Assembly: GCF_045689245.1 (NCBI RefSeq)
Contig: NZ_CP136865.1
Coordinates: 3,162,001-3,226,000 of the forward strand
Reading direction: 5' to 3'
From: Congregibacter brevis
GTDB taxonomy: Bacteria; Pseudomonadota; Gammaproteobacteria; Pseudomonadales; Halieaceae
DNA length: 64,000 nt
The notes under the pieces are model-generated. The model was not told where the DNA came from, ran no database searches, and saw nothing but the letters and a program-made list of their open reading frames with translations. A program made the translations under genes and the position numbers. Shown piece after piece: positions 16,368 through 24,082 of this stretch. How positions within the stretch are numbered: the first letter of the stretch is position 1; each line of letters starts with the position of its first letter.

Positions 16368-18257
16368 TCAGGCTTGACGCTCCGTAGGAAACTGCGGAGT
16401 CACTGGTGGAGGAAGATGCGTTTCTTCTTCACAGCGCGCCTTAATCTCTTCGATGGTGCCGCCGCGATTAAACAGAGGCTGATCGTCGCTGCGCTCGGAC
16501 CGCAGCTGCTGGCGAAGGGACTCTGTGGCATCAATGTCGACGCTGCCATCAGCAGCCATCACCACGCCGTATCGCTTTGCGCCTTCTGCACTTACCAGGC
16601 GTCTCGCTACGTCCGCACGGACTAGCTCGGGGTCCCGTGCGAAAGGGTCACCCCAGCCGCCACCACCCCAGGTATTAAAGTACAAAAGGTCGCCTGCCTT
16701 TACTTTTATGCCCTCTACCTTGGCCGGCAACCATTGCTCACTACCATCGGCCCGCACCAGACGCTTTGTGGAACGCTGCCCCGTATCACCGCCCAAAACA
16801 CCCCAGGGATGGGTCAGCCAGCGCTCGTCGTGGATACCAATCTCGCCATCTGCCAAAAAGCGATAGGCGACAGACAGACCATTACCACCTCGGTGAAGAC
16901 CGGCGCCGCCAGAATCGCAAATGGTTTCATAGCGTTCTATGCGGAGCGGAAAGTAGGACTCGATGAACTCATTGGGAACATTGGTAAAACCCGGCCACAG
17001 AGAGTGGCCATCAGGCCCATCACCGACAGGACGACCGGGTATGCCACCGAAGCCAATCTGAAACAACTGAAACCACTCACCGTCCTTACCGGGGCGCTGG
17101 TCATAGCCCGAGTAGAAGAGATGCGGCGAATCAGAAAAACCTGCTGCGTTGAGCATTTGCTCTGGCGCCCCCATACCCAATAGCGCTCCCAACAAGTCAA
17201 AGATTCGTCCCAGTGCATGGGTCCGCCCGGACAAGGCAGCGGGAAACTTAGGCTTCAGGAGAGTGCCTTCAGGTATACGCACCTCTACAAGATCATAAAA
17301 GCCGTCGTTGAAGACTATCTGGGGATCCACCACGTTGATAGTGAAGGAGCCGAAGAACATCTTGAACATATCCTCATTGAGGAAGAAGTTCACAGAGCTC
17401 TGTGCCTGAGGATCCGTGCCATCAAAGTCAAAGATCGCTGTGGAACCTTCGCGCCACATACGGCATTTAATCCGATATGGACCCATACCCATACCGTCGT
17501 CGCACAGGTAGTCTTCGAATTCCCGGGGCTCTTCCGGAATAAACATCTCGATGATGTGCTTCATTGCAGAATGGTTGCGATCGAGCATGACGTCCATAGT
17601 CGACTTGAGCACATCATCGCCAAAGCGCTCCGCCAGCTCCACACAGCGCTTTGCCGCTGTATTGCATGCCGCGACCAAGGCATTCAGATCAAAGCGATTC
17701 CACTGCGGCGTTCGCACGTTATGCAAAATAAGCTCTAGCAGATCCGTCTGCAGTTCACCGCGCTTGTATAGCTTAGTGGGTGGTATGCGAATGCCTTCCT
17801 GATAAATAGTGGTGGCCTCGATGGGGATAGACCCTGGAACCATTCCACCGTTATCGGACATGTGCCCAAACATTGCCGACCAGGCTATGTGGCGTCCGCC
17901 TTTGAACACCGGCACAAGAACCACCCAATCGGGCAAGTGAGAAACCGCAGCGTTACACATGTAAGGATCGTTCGTAAGGATGATGTCACCCTCTTCGATC
18001 TCCGCGTCGTAAGCTTCCAGAAAGGGGCCGATGAAAGATCCAAACTGACCTACAACCATTTTTCCTTCACGGTTAGCGATCATGGGAAAACAATCACCCT
18101 GCTCTCGGATGCCGGGCGACATGGCGGTTCTAAACAGCACCGCGTCCATTTCTTCCCGAGCGTTGCGCAGGGCATTTTCAATAATATCGACCGTCACACC
18201 ATCGACGTCGACACTCTGAAGTGCCGCGGTATTAGTCTCTTTAATGATCGCGGGCAT
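16368..18257 (-). CDS. hydantoinase B / oxoprolinase family subunit
   Basis: This 629-residue protein is the HyuB-type partner of the ATP-dependent hydantoinase, oxoprolinase and acetone carboxylase family. Recognisable blocks are REQGDCFPMIANREGKMVV, ILTNDPYMCNAAVSHLPDW and MFGHMSDNGGMVPGSIP near the N-terminus, and GGAGLHRGGNGLSVAYRF and YFNTWGGGGWGDPFARDPE toward the C-terminus. It lies 1 bp downstream of hyuA, so the two are surely made together. It is shorter than acetone carboxylase alpha (about 770 aa), and no small gamma subunit is encoded, so a lactam- or hydantoin-type ring opening is preferred over carboxylation. Confidence 0.9.
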   Translation of the reverse strand: MPAIIKETNTAALQSVDVDGVTVDIIENALRNAREEMDAVLFRTAMSPGIREQGDCFPMIANREGKMVVGQFGSFIGPFLEAYDAEIEEGDIILTNDPYMCNAAVSHLPDWVVLVPVFKGGRHIAWSAMFGHMSDNGGMVPGSIPIEATTIYQEGIRIPPTKLYKRGELQTDLLELILHNVRTPQWNRFDLNALVAACNTAAKRCVELAERFGDDVLKSTMDVMLDRNHSAMKHIIEMFIPEEPREFEDYLCDDGMGMGPYRIKCRMWREGSTAIFDFDGTDPQAQSSVNFFLNEDMFKMFFGSFTINVVDPQIVFNDGFYDLVEVRIPEGTLLKPKFPAALSGRTHALGRIFDLLGALLGMGAPEQMLNAAGFSDSPHLFYSGYDQRPGKDGEWFQLFQIGFGGIPGRPVGDGPDGHSLWPGFTNVPNEFIESYFPLRIERYETICDSGGAGLHRGGNGLSVAYRFLADGEIGIHDERWLTHPWGVLGGDTGQRSTKRLVRADGSEQWLPAKVEGIKVKAGDLLYFNTWGGGGWGDPFARDPELVRADVARRLVSAEGAKRYGVVMAADGSVDIDATESLRQQLRSERSDDQPLFNRGGTIEEIKARCEEETHLPPPVTPQFPTERQA

Positions 18258-18258
18258 A

Positions 18259-20328
18259 TCAGGCGCCTCCGTTGCTTGGGTTGATCAAAAGATTGCCGAC
18301 GGCGTCAACTTTTGCCGTGTAACCAGGAAGCACAACAGTGGTCGAGTCCATTTCGGCCACGACACAGGGGCCTGCTACATCCAAACTTTCGTGCAGACGC
18401 CCTCGATCGTAGATAGGCGCAGGGTGCCAGGCACCCTCAAAGTAAAAACGACTGTCATGTATCTTGCACTCTTCAAGAGCGCTCTCGCTCGCAACCATGT
18501 GCTTATCCGCAATCTTACGAGCCGCGGCTTTCACGACAGCTCGGATCATTAATATCTCGTGACCGTCGCCTAGCTTGAACGTGAACAGCTGCTCATGTTC
18601 GGCGTCAAAGGCCTCGGTAAGCAGTGCGACGCCTTTATCCATGAGCTCCTGCTCGTCGAAGTCCACGGTGATCTGAAACGCTTGCCCCGCATAGCGAAGG
18701 TCTGCTTGATAGGAGACTTCCTGTTCCGCGTCGGGAATACCATCAGCTCGAAGCGACTCGCCAGCGCGATCGCGCAATTCATGCAGGTCCGTCAGCATCT
18801 GTGCGTCGCTAAGATCCCCGGCCATCGTCAAATAGGTGCGCGCCGCTTCGTCCTGGACCTGAGTCGTCGCATCACCGTAAGCACACAATACGCCCGGACC
18901 TGGCGGCACAATCACCGGCCAGGCGTCCGTGAGAATACCCAGCGCATTGGCGTGTAGAGGGCCTGCACCGCCAAAACCCACCAATGCAAAGTCTCGTGGA
19001 TCGTAGCCCTGCTCAACGGACACTAGCCGGAGTGCACCAAACATAGACTCATTAACAATTTTGATGATGCCTTCGGCGGCTTCCATAAGGTCGATGCCCA
19101 TGGCATCGGCAACCTTTTGTACTGCCTTTTCTGAAGCGTCGCGATTGATCTGCATCTTGCCGCCCAGCTGAACATCGGACGGGAGATAGCCGAGTACGAC
19201 GTTGGCATCACATACCGTGGGCTCTTCGCCGCCCTTCATATAGCAAGCCGGACCAGGAACAGCGCCAGCCGACTCCGGGCCAACGCGCAGCGCCTTGGTA
19301 AGTTCAGGTACAAAGGCGATAGATCCGCCTCCCGCACCGACTGTGCGGACATCCACGGAAGGCGCACGAACTCGAACATCGCCGACAATAGTCTCCCGGC
19401 GTACACGGGCGCGAGCATCCTGAATGAGCGCTACATCCGTAGACGTGCCGCCCATATCAAAGGTGAGAATGTCGCGAAAACCAGCCCGTTCGCAAAAGTA
19501 GATTGCCCCGGCTACCCCACCTGCGGGGCCACTCATCAACAAATTCACAGGGGAATCTGCCGCCGCACGTGCCGACGCCAAACCACCATCAGATCGCAGA
19601 ATTGAAAGCTGAGCTCCCTCACCCAAACGCTCATCCAGAGCAGCCTGTAGATTGTTAACGTAGCGAGCCACCTCGGGACGCACGTAGGAGTTAACAACCG
19701 TAGTCTCTGTTCGCTCGTACTCCTGCATTTCCGGAACTACATCGCTGGACACCGAAATGGGGGTATCCACAAAGATCTCCGCGGCAATGGCTGCGACTTG
19801 CCGCTCATGCTCGGAGTTTATGTAGGCGTTGATCAAGCAGATAGTTAAGGCTTCAACCTCGCCGCGATCACGCAGCGCCTGAAGATCTCGTCGCAGTGAC
19901 TCCTCATCGATCGGCTCAACAATCTCGCCATCCGCGTCAATGCGGCCGGCGGCACCGATGGTGAGCTCCAGGGGCGCGAGCAAAGGGCTTTTAACAAAGC
20001 TGACCCAGCCTCCCAGACCACCCGGGCAATAGGACCGAGCCACTTGGAGGGTGTCTTCGAAGCCCGCGGTGGTAACAAGTCCAACACGCGCTCCGCGACC
20101 CGTGAGCACGGCGTTAGTCGCGACGGTTGTACCGTGCATAACCAGCTCAATAGCCTGCGGGTTTACACCAGACTCGTCGCAGATCCGCGCTATACCATTC
20201 AAAACGCCGATAGACGAATCCTCGGGGGTCGATGGCACCTTGGCTGTAAAAGTTTCTCCGCTTTCCTCATTCAGCAGCAGAAAATCTGTGAACGTTCCGC
20301 CTACGTCTACACCTAATCGGTAACTCAT
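18259..20328 (-). CDS. hydantoinase A / oxoprolinase family subunit
   Basis: This 689-residue ATPase-fold subunit starts with the phosphate-binding MSYRLGVDVGGTFTDFLLLN, followed by MHGTTVATNAVLTGRGARVG and, near residue 290, FDMGGTSTDVALI. These are the ASKHA-type motifs of HyuA, which activates the substrate with ATP for HyuB. Adjacent HyuA and HyuB genes are the rule in this family. Members act on N-methylhydantoin, 5-oxoproline, caprolactam, acetone or acetophenone, and sequence alone does not separate these here. It lies 54 bp downstream of the HMG-CoA-lyase-like gene, the widest gap in the operon. Confidence 0.9.
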   Translation of the reverse strand: MSYRLGVDVGGTFTDFLLLNEESGETFTAKVPSTPEDSSIGVLNGIARICDESGVNPQAIELVMHGTTVATNAVLTGRGARVGLVTTAGFEDTLQVARSYCPGGLGGWVSFVKSPLLAPLELTIGAAGRIDADGEIVEPIDEESLRRDLQALRDRGEVEALTICLINAYINSEHERQVAAIAAEIFVDTPISVSSDVVPEMQEYERTETTVVNSYVRPEVARYVNNLQAALDERLGEGAQLSILRSDGGLASARAAADSPVNLLMSGPAGGVAGAIYFCERAGFRDILTFDMGGTSTDVALIQDARARVRRETIVGDVRVRAPSVDVRTVGAGGGSIAFVPELTKALRVGPESAGAVPGPACYMKGGEEPTVCDANVVLGYLPSDVQLGGKMQINRDASEKAVQKVADAMGIDLMEAAEGIIKIVNESMFGALRLVSVEQGYDPRDFALVGFGGAGPLHANALGILTDAWPVIVPPGPGVLCAYGDATTQVQDEAARTYLTMAGDLSDAQMLTDLHELRDRAGESLRADGIPDAEQEVSYQADLRYAGQAFQITVDFDEQELMDKGVALLTEAFDAEHEQLFTFKLGDGHEILMIRAVVKAAARKIADKHMVASESALEECKIHDSRFYFEGAWHPAPIYDRGRLHESLDVAGPCVVAEMDSTTVVLPGYTAKVDAVGNLLINPSNGGA

Positions 20329-20382
20329 TCCTCGTCCTTCTACCTGATTGCAGCGCCGCCTGAGGCTGACGCGAAAAAAGTT

Positions 20383-21282
20383 TTAAGCCGCGTTGCGACT
20401 CAACCAGTAATGCGCTCTTCCACCCTGAGGTCGTCCCAGCATCTCACTTACAAGTTCGACCGCTTGGAGCAAAGCCGGCATTGCAACCCCCGTCTCACAA
20501 CCCATTTGCTCACAAAGCATCACTACGTCTTCCGTTGCGACATTGCCCTTTGCACCAGGCGCAAAGGGACAACCTCCAAGACCGCCAATGGAAGAGTCGA
20601 AACGTCGCACCCCACTCTCAAGCGCCGCGTAAATGTTGGCAAGACCAAGGGCTCGGGTGTCATGAAAGTGACAGGCGAGGCTCTGAGACTCGTGCTCTTT
20701 AGCGAGGGCGGTCATCAACTGTTTCACCTGCGCCGGATTCGCAGCGCCAATCGTGTCGGCAATGACCAATTCCGAAGCACCCGCATCCAGCAACTGAGCT
20801 GCCAAAGCACGGACGTACCCTGGATCTACGGCCCCTTCAAACGGGCACTCGAATGCTACTGCCAGATAAGCCTGCACGCGCCTTCCTTCCGCGCTACCGC
20901 GCTCGATAACCGCGCGAGCAACGTCCATGGTCTCGTCCATGCTCAGATTGATGTTCTTCTGATTCATTGTTTCGGTAGCGGAAACGACAACCGCCATGGT
21001 TTCTATGCCGGCATCGCGAGCCAGCTCATATCCCTTCATGTTGGGCACGAGAGCGCTTAGCTCCACGCCAGCACGGCGCCCAAGACGCTGAGCAAGATCG
21101 CCGGTGCCCGCCATTTGCGGCACCGCCTTTGGGGAGACAAAGCTGCCCATCTCCACATGCCTGACGCCCGCTGCCAATATGGCCTCTACAAACGCAAAGC
21201 GCTGTTCCAGACTGAGAGAGCCATCCTGACTCTGCAATCCGTCTCGAGGACCTACTTCATTGATAATGATCGAATCGCTCAC
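20383..21282 (-). CDS. hydroxymethylglutaryl-CoA lyase family protein
   Basis: This 299-residue TIM-barrel aldolase has the family start INEVGPRDGLQ, the metal ligands in CHFHDTRALGLANIYAALE and the signature GGLGGCPFAPGAKGNVATED (Cys near residue 238). HMG-CoA lyase splits HMG-CoA into acetoacetate and acetyl-CoA; close relatives cleave other 3-hydroxy-3-methylacyl-CoA or citramalyl-type esters. The GTG start at 21282 overlaps the stop of the CoA-transferase gene (GTGA), so the two are tightly coupled. The pair would turn a free hydroxy acid into its CoA ester and then cleave it. No other leucine-degradation genes are nearby. Confidence 0.88.
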   Translation of the reverse strand: MSDSIIINEVGPRDGLQSQDGSLSLEQRFAFVEAILAAGVRHVEMGSFVSPKAVPQMAGTGDLAQRLGRRAGVELSALVPNMKGYELARDAGIETMAVVVSATETMNQKNINLSMDETMDVARAVIERGSAEGRRVQAYLAVAFECPFEGAVDPGYVRALAAQLLDAGASELVIADTIGAANPAQVKQLMTALAKEHESQSLACHFHDTRALGLANIYAALESGVRRFDSSIGGLGGCPFAPGAKGNVATEDVVMLCEQMGCETGVAMPALLQAVELVSEMLGRPQGGRAHYWLSRNAA

Positions 21283-22478
21283 GCTACTGCTCCCGCACCT
21301 CTTAAGATCTCAAGCTGGTCATCGCTATAGCCCAGTAGATCCCTGAGCACTGCATCGGTGTGCTGTCCTAACAAGGGCGCCGACGTAAAACTCTCCTCAT
21401 CTGTACGTGAGAGTTTGATGGGGTTTCCCGGCCCCCGGGTACTACCACCTTCGGGGTGTGTAAGCTCAACGACCATGTTGCGAGACAACACCTGCTCGTC
21501 CGCGAGGGCCTCGTCCAACGTATTCACTCGGGCACAGGGAATACGCTTCTCGGTCAGTTTCTCCAGCCAATACTCGGAACTATGAGTGCTGAGAATTTCG
21601 CTCAAGCGGCGATCAATAAACTCTTTATCCGCAAGGCGCGCGGGCTGGGTGCGATATTTCTCCTCACGAAATGCAGGCTCGTCAATTACGTCCATCAAGT
21701 TGTCCCAAAAGCTGTCAAAGATCACAGCGATAATGATGTGTCCGGTTGCTGTGGGATAACTGTTGTAAGGCACATGTACAAAATGACTGTTGCCAATGGG
21801 ATGGGGAACGTCCCCGGAAAGAAAATGCATTGTCGCCATGTAATTGAGCATGGATATCTGGCAATCGAGCATAGAGATGTCTACGTGCTGACCGAGACCA
21901 CTTTGCTCTCTCTCGTAAAGGGCAGCGAGTACTCCCATGACACCAAACATACCTCCACCGAGATCACCGATGGGAATGCCGGCACGAGTAGGCTGCCCGG
22001 CATCATGACCCGTGATGGACATGCCACCGCCAATAGCCTGAACAACCTGATCGAAAGCCGGTCTTTGGTAGTTGGGACCGCCGGAACCAAACCCAGAAAT
22101 AGAGCAGGTGATGATCTTGGGATTCACTTTAGAAAGATGATCGAAGTCTATACATAGCTTGCCAGCGACACCGGCACTAAAATTTTCCACGACGATGTCG
22201 CTGTTACGGACGAGATCATAGAAAACCTGCAGACCGGCGTCGGACTTTAGGTCTAGTGCAACGCTTTGCTTGTTGCGGTTTAGGGTCACAAAGTACGCGC
22301 CCTGTCCATTGAGTGAGTTCTTAGGGTCATTCGCGAGTAATTTGCGTGTGCCTTCACCCTTAAGAGGCTCGACCTTGATGGTTTCCGCTCCCAGGTCGGC
22401 GAGGATCATCGCGCCATAAGGGCCGGAGAGCATATGGGTGAGATCCAGAACTCTCACGCCACGTAGGGGTTTTGCCAT
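21279..22478 (-). CDS. CaiB/BaiF family (class III) CoA-transferase
   Basis: This 399-residue protein has the class III CoA-transferase start MAKPLRGVRVLDLTHMLSGP, the stretch ADLGAETIKVEPLKGEGTRK and the region DIVVENFSAGVAGKL. The active-site aspartate is probably in MLDCQISMLNYMA. The family moves CoA between carboxylic acids. The open frame extends 46 codons further, but the ATG at 22478 has AGAGGA 8 bases upstream and fits the family N-terminus. It is the first gene of the operon, reading away from the RND pump genes across a 423-bp regulatory region. Confidence 0.9.
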   Translation of the reverse strand: MAKPLRGVRVLDLTHMLSGPYGAMILADLGAETIKVEPLKGEGTRKLLANDPKNSLNGQGAYFVTLNRNKQSVALDLKSDAGLQVFYDLVRNSDIVVENFSAGVAGKLCIDFDHLSKVNPKIITCSISGFGSGGPNYQRPAFDQVVQAIGGGMSITGHDAGQPTRAGIPIGDLGGGMFGVMGVLAALYEREQSGLGQHVDISMLDCQISMLNYMATMHFLSGDVPHPIGNSHFVHVPYNSYPTATGHIIIAVIFDSFWDNLMDVIDEPAFREEKYRTQPARLADKEFIDRRLSEILSTHSSEYWLEKLTEKRIPCARVNTLDEALADEQVLSRNMVVELTHPEGGSTRGPGNPIKLSRTDEESFTSAPLLGQHTDAVLRDLLGYSDDQLEILRGAGAVA

Positions 22479-22737
22479 GCGGTCAATCCTCTTATTGTCT
22501 CGGTGCCCAAAGACGGCGCGTGAAGCCACTTCGGATAAACGCGTCGAACCTAGGGCATTTTCAAATCGGCCCAGATACACGAAAGTCTGCTGGAACGATG
22601 ACGAGATAGATCGCAAGAATTAGTCCAACATCAACTTAAACTCCTAAAAACTTATTTTTCCCGCTACATATCAATAACTTAATGGAAACAGCGCGGTTGT
22701 GCTGATGTAAAATGGCTCGGTCATTTCGGCGAAAAAA

Positions 22738-22771
22738 TATTCATATTGAAATATTATTTCATTATGAAATA
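22738..22771. promoter_or_regulatory. pair of adjacent palindromic operator-like sites
   Basis: A perfect 8+1+8 inverted repeat, TATTTCAT-T-ATGAAATA, lies at 22755-22771. Just before it, TATTCAT-AT-TGAAATA (22738-22753) is an imperfect copy of the same layout. The half-site TGAAATAT recurs exactly 18 bp apart (22747 and 22765). Two closely phased palindromes in a divergent promoter region suggest a dimeric regulator binding twice, but which protein binds is unknown. Confidence 0.55.
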
Positions 22772-22835
22772 TAAGGCCACGGCAAGATGTCACATAACTA
22801 TGCGACAAACTGACGGAGTCCGGCGATAAACCGCG

Positions 22836-22864
22836 TTGTAGCCAACGCGCGATCACAAGATACT
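22836..22864 (+). promoter_or_regulatory. weak candidate promoter for the RND efflux operon
   Basis: TTGTAG (22836-22841), a 17-bp spacer and GATACT (22859-22864) lie about 38 bp before the adaptor ATG. Matches to the sigma-70 consensus are 3/6 and 4/6, so this is tentative. Confidence 0.25.
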
Positions 22865-22901
22865 GGGCTAGTTAACTACATCACTGAATCAGGGGAATTA
22901 A

Positions 22902-24080
22902 ATGAGGGCAAAACTGCTGAAACTTAGCGGTCCCGTATTGGTACTTGGCACGGCTGTTGGAGTTGTCATGCTCCTTAAGGCGACCGCCCCGGAGCCACAG
23001 ACCGAGGAAGCACCGCCCCGTCCGGTCACGGTGTATACGCACCTCGCCGAAACAAGCGATGCGATCCTTGATGTGCAGACTCAGGGCGAGGTTCGAGCTC
23101 GTACCATGATCAACCTCACCGCTCAGGTAGGCGGGCGCATCGTTTCCGTATCTCCCGAATACGTAGAAGGCGGCCGCTTTGATTCCAGTACGGTACTCAT
23201 GAAGATTGATGATAGTGACTATCGCGTAGCCCTGCGGGAAGCTCAAGCAGCAGTCGCCGCTGCAGAGCTATCTGTACAGCAGGCGCTAGCGGACGCAGAC
23301 GTAGCACGCAAGCAGCTACGTGATGTACCCAACGCATCAAGCTTGTCGCTGAAGAAGCCTCAGATTGCAGAAGCCGAGGCGCGTCGCGAGGCTGCGCTGG
23401 CCGCTCTCGAGCTCGCTCAGCTAAACCTTGAACGCACCAACATTCGCCTCCCATTCGAGGGCCGTGTAGCGCGGACAAGCGTACACATTGGCGAAGTGAT
23501 CTCCATGGGCACAACCCTGGCGGAGGTGTTTTCCACTGATCGCGTACAAATTCGCTTACCGTTGAACAACCGTCAACTCGCAGCCCTGGGCTTGCCGATT
23601 GGTTATGCCGCAGAAGCCGGAACAGCGCCAACGGTCGATTTCTCTGCCCAGGTTGCTGGAAAGACGCAACATTGGACTGGGGAGCTGGTCCGCATTGATG
23701 CCGCGGTCGACCCCAGTACGCGATTGATCTACGCCACTGCTGAAGTAAAAGACCCCTACGGTCTTGGACGCTCTGAAGACGGTATGCCTATGGCCGTGGG
23801 ACTCTTTGTGGAAGCACAAGTTACCGGACGCCGCCTTGAGAACACCGTGCGTATTCCCAGCAAGGGCTTACGACCAGGCAACCAATTATTCGTTGTGGAC
23901 TCCAGCGGACTTCTTGATATTCGCACCGCGGAAGTCGCCCATACCAGCGCCGAGCATGCTGTGATTAGTAGCGGCCTAAGACCCGGTGAGCGGCTCATCG
24001 TATCCGCACTGCGCAATCCTATTTCCGGTATGGCGCTTTCGACCATCGATGAACGCCAGTTCGCAGCGCGGGAAGACTGA
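22902..24080 (+). CDS. RND efflux periplasmic adaptor (membrane fusion protein)
   Basis: This 392-residue HlyD/AcrA-family adaptor links an inner-membrane RND pump to an outer-membrane channel. It has one N-terminal hydrophobic segment (about residues 8-26) with no lipobox Cys. A lipoyl half follows (LTAQVGGRIVSVSPEYVEGG, 69-88), then an alpha-helical hairpin rich in Ala (about 110-180), the second lipoyl half (LPFEGRVARTSVHIGEVISM) and beta-barrel domains. The start ATG has AGGGGA about 7 bases upstream. It is 2 bp upstream of the pump gene. No outer-membrane factor gene is present, so a TolC encoded elsewhere is probably used. Confidence 0.92.
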   Translation: MRAKLLKLSGPVLVLGTAVGVVMLLKATAPEPQTEEAPPRPVTVYTHLAETSDAILDVQTQGEVRARTMINLTAQVGGRIVSVSPEYVEGGRFDSSTVLMKIDDSDYRVALREAQAAVAAAELSVQQALADADVARKQLRDVPNASSLSLKKPQIAEAEARREAALAALELAQLNLERTNIRLPFEGRVARTSVHIGEVISMGTTLAEVFSTDRVQIRLPLNNRQLAALGLPIGYAAEAGTAPTVDFSAQVAGKTQHWTGELVRIDAAVDPSTRLIYATAEVKDPYGLGRSEDGMPMAVGLFVEAQVTGRRLENTVRIPSKGLRPGNQLFVVDSSGLLDIRTAEVAHTSAEHAVISSGLRPGERLIVSALRNPISGMALSTIDERQFAARED

Positions 24081-24082
24081 TC

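Larger units (their letters stand above)
22479..22901. other. AT-rich divergent intergenic region (423 bp)
   Basis: This region lies between the divergent catabolic operon and the RND efflux operon. About 22640-22780 is clearly more AT-rich than its surroundings and holds the paired palindromes listed separately. I found no convincing sigma-54 (-24/-12) site on the minus strand, although the operon encodes a sigma-54 activator. A short minus-strand frame (22671-22856) has no family resemblance and is treated as chance. Confidence 0.7.

Noticed and set aside
16368..20328. HyuAB pair as acetone or acetophenone carboxylase with a sigma-54 activator (AcxR-like)
   Set aside because: HyuB is shorter than the carboxylase alpha subunit, the small gamma subunit is missing, and an amidohydrolase gene takes its place. 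It remains a weak alternative, not the main call.
22671..22856. 61-codon minus-strand frame in the divergent regulatory region
   Set aside because: AT-rich sequence with no family resemblance, no ribosome-binding site, and it overlaps the palindromes.
22946..22960. TGGCACG-N4-TTGG, close to a sigma-54 -24/-12 promoter
   Set aside because: It lies inside the adaptor coding sequence, points downstream into the same gene and ends in TTGG instead of TTGC; no transcript start is expected there.
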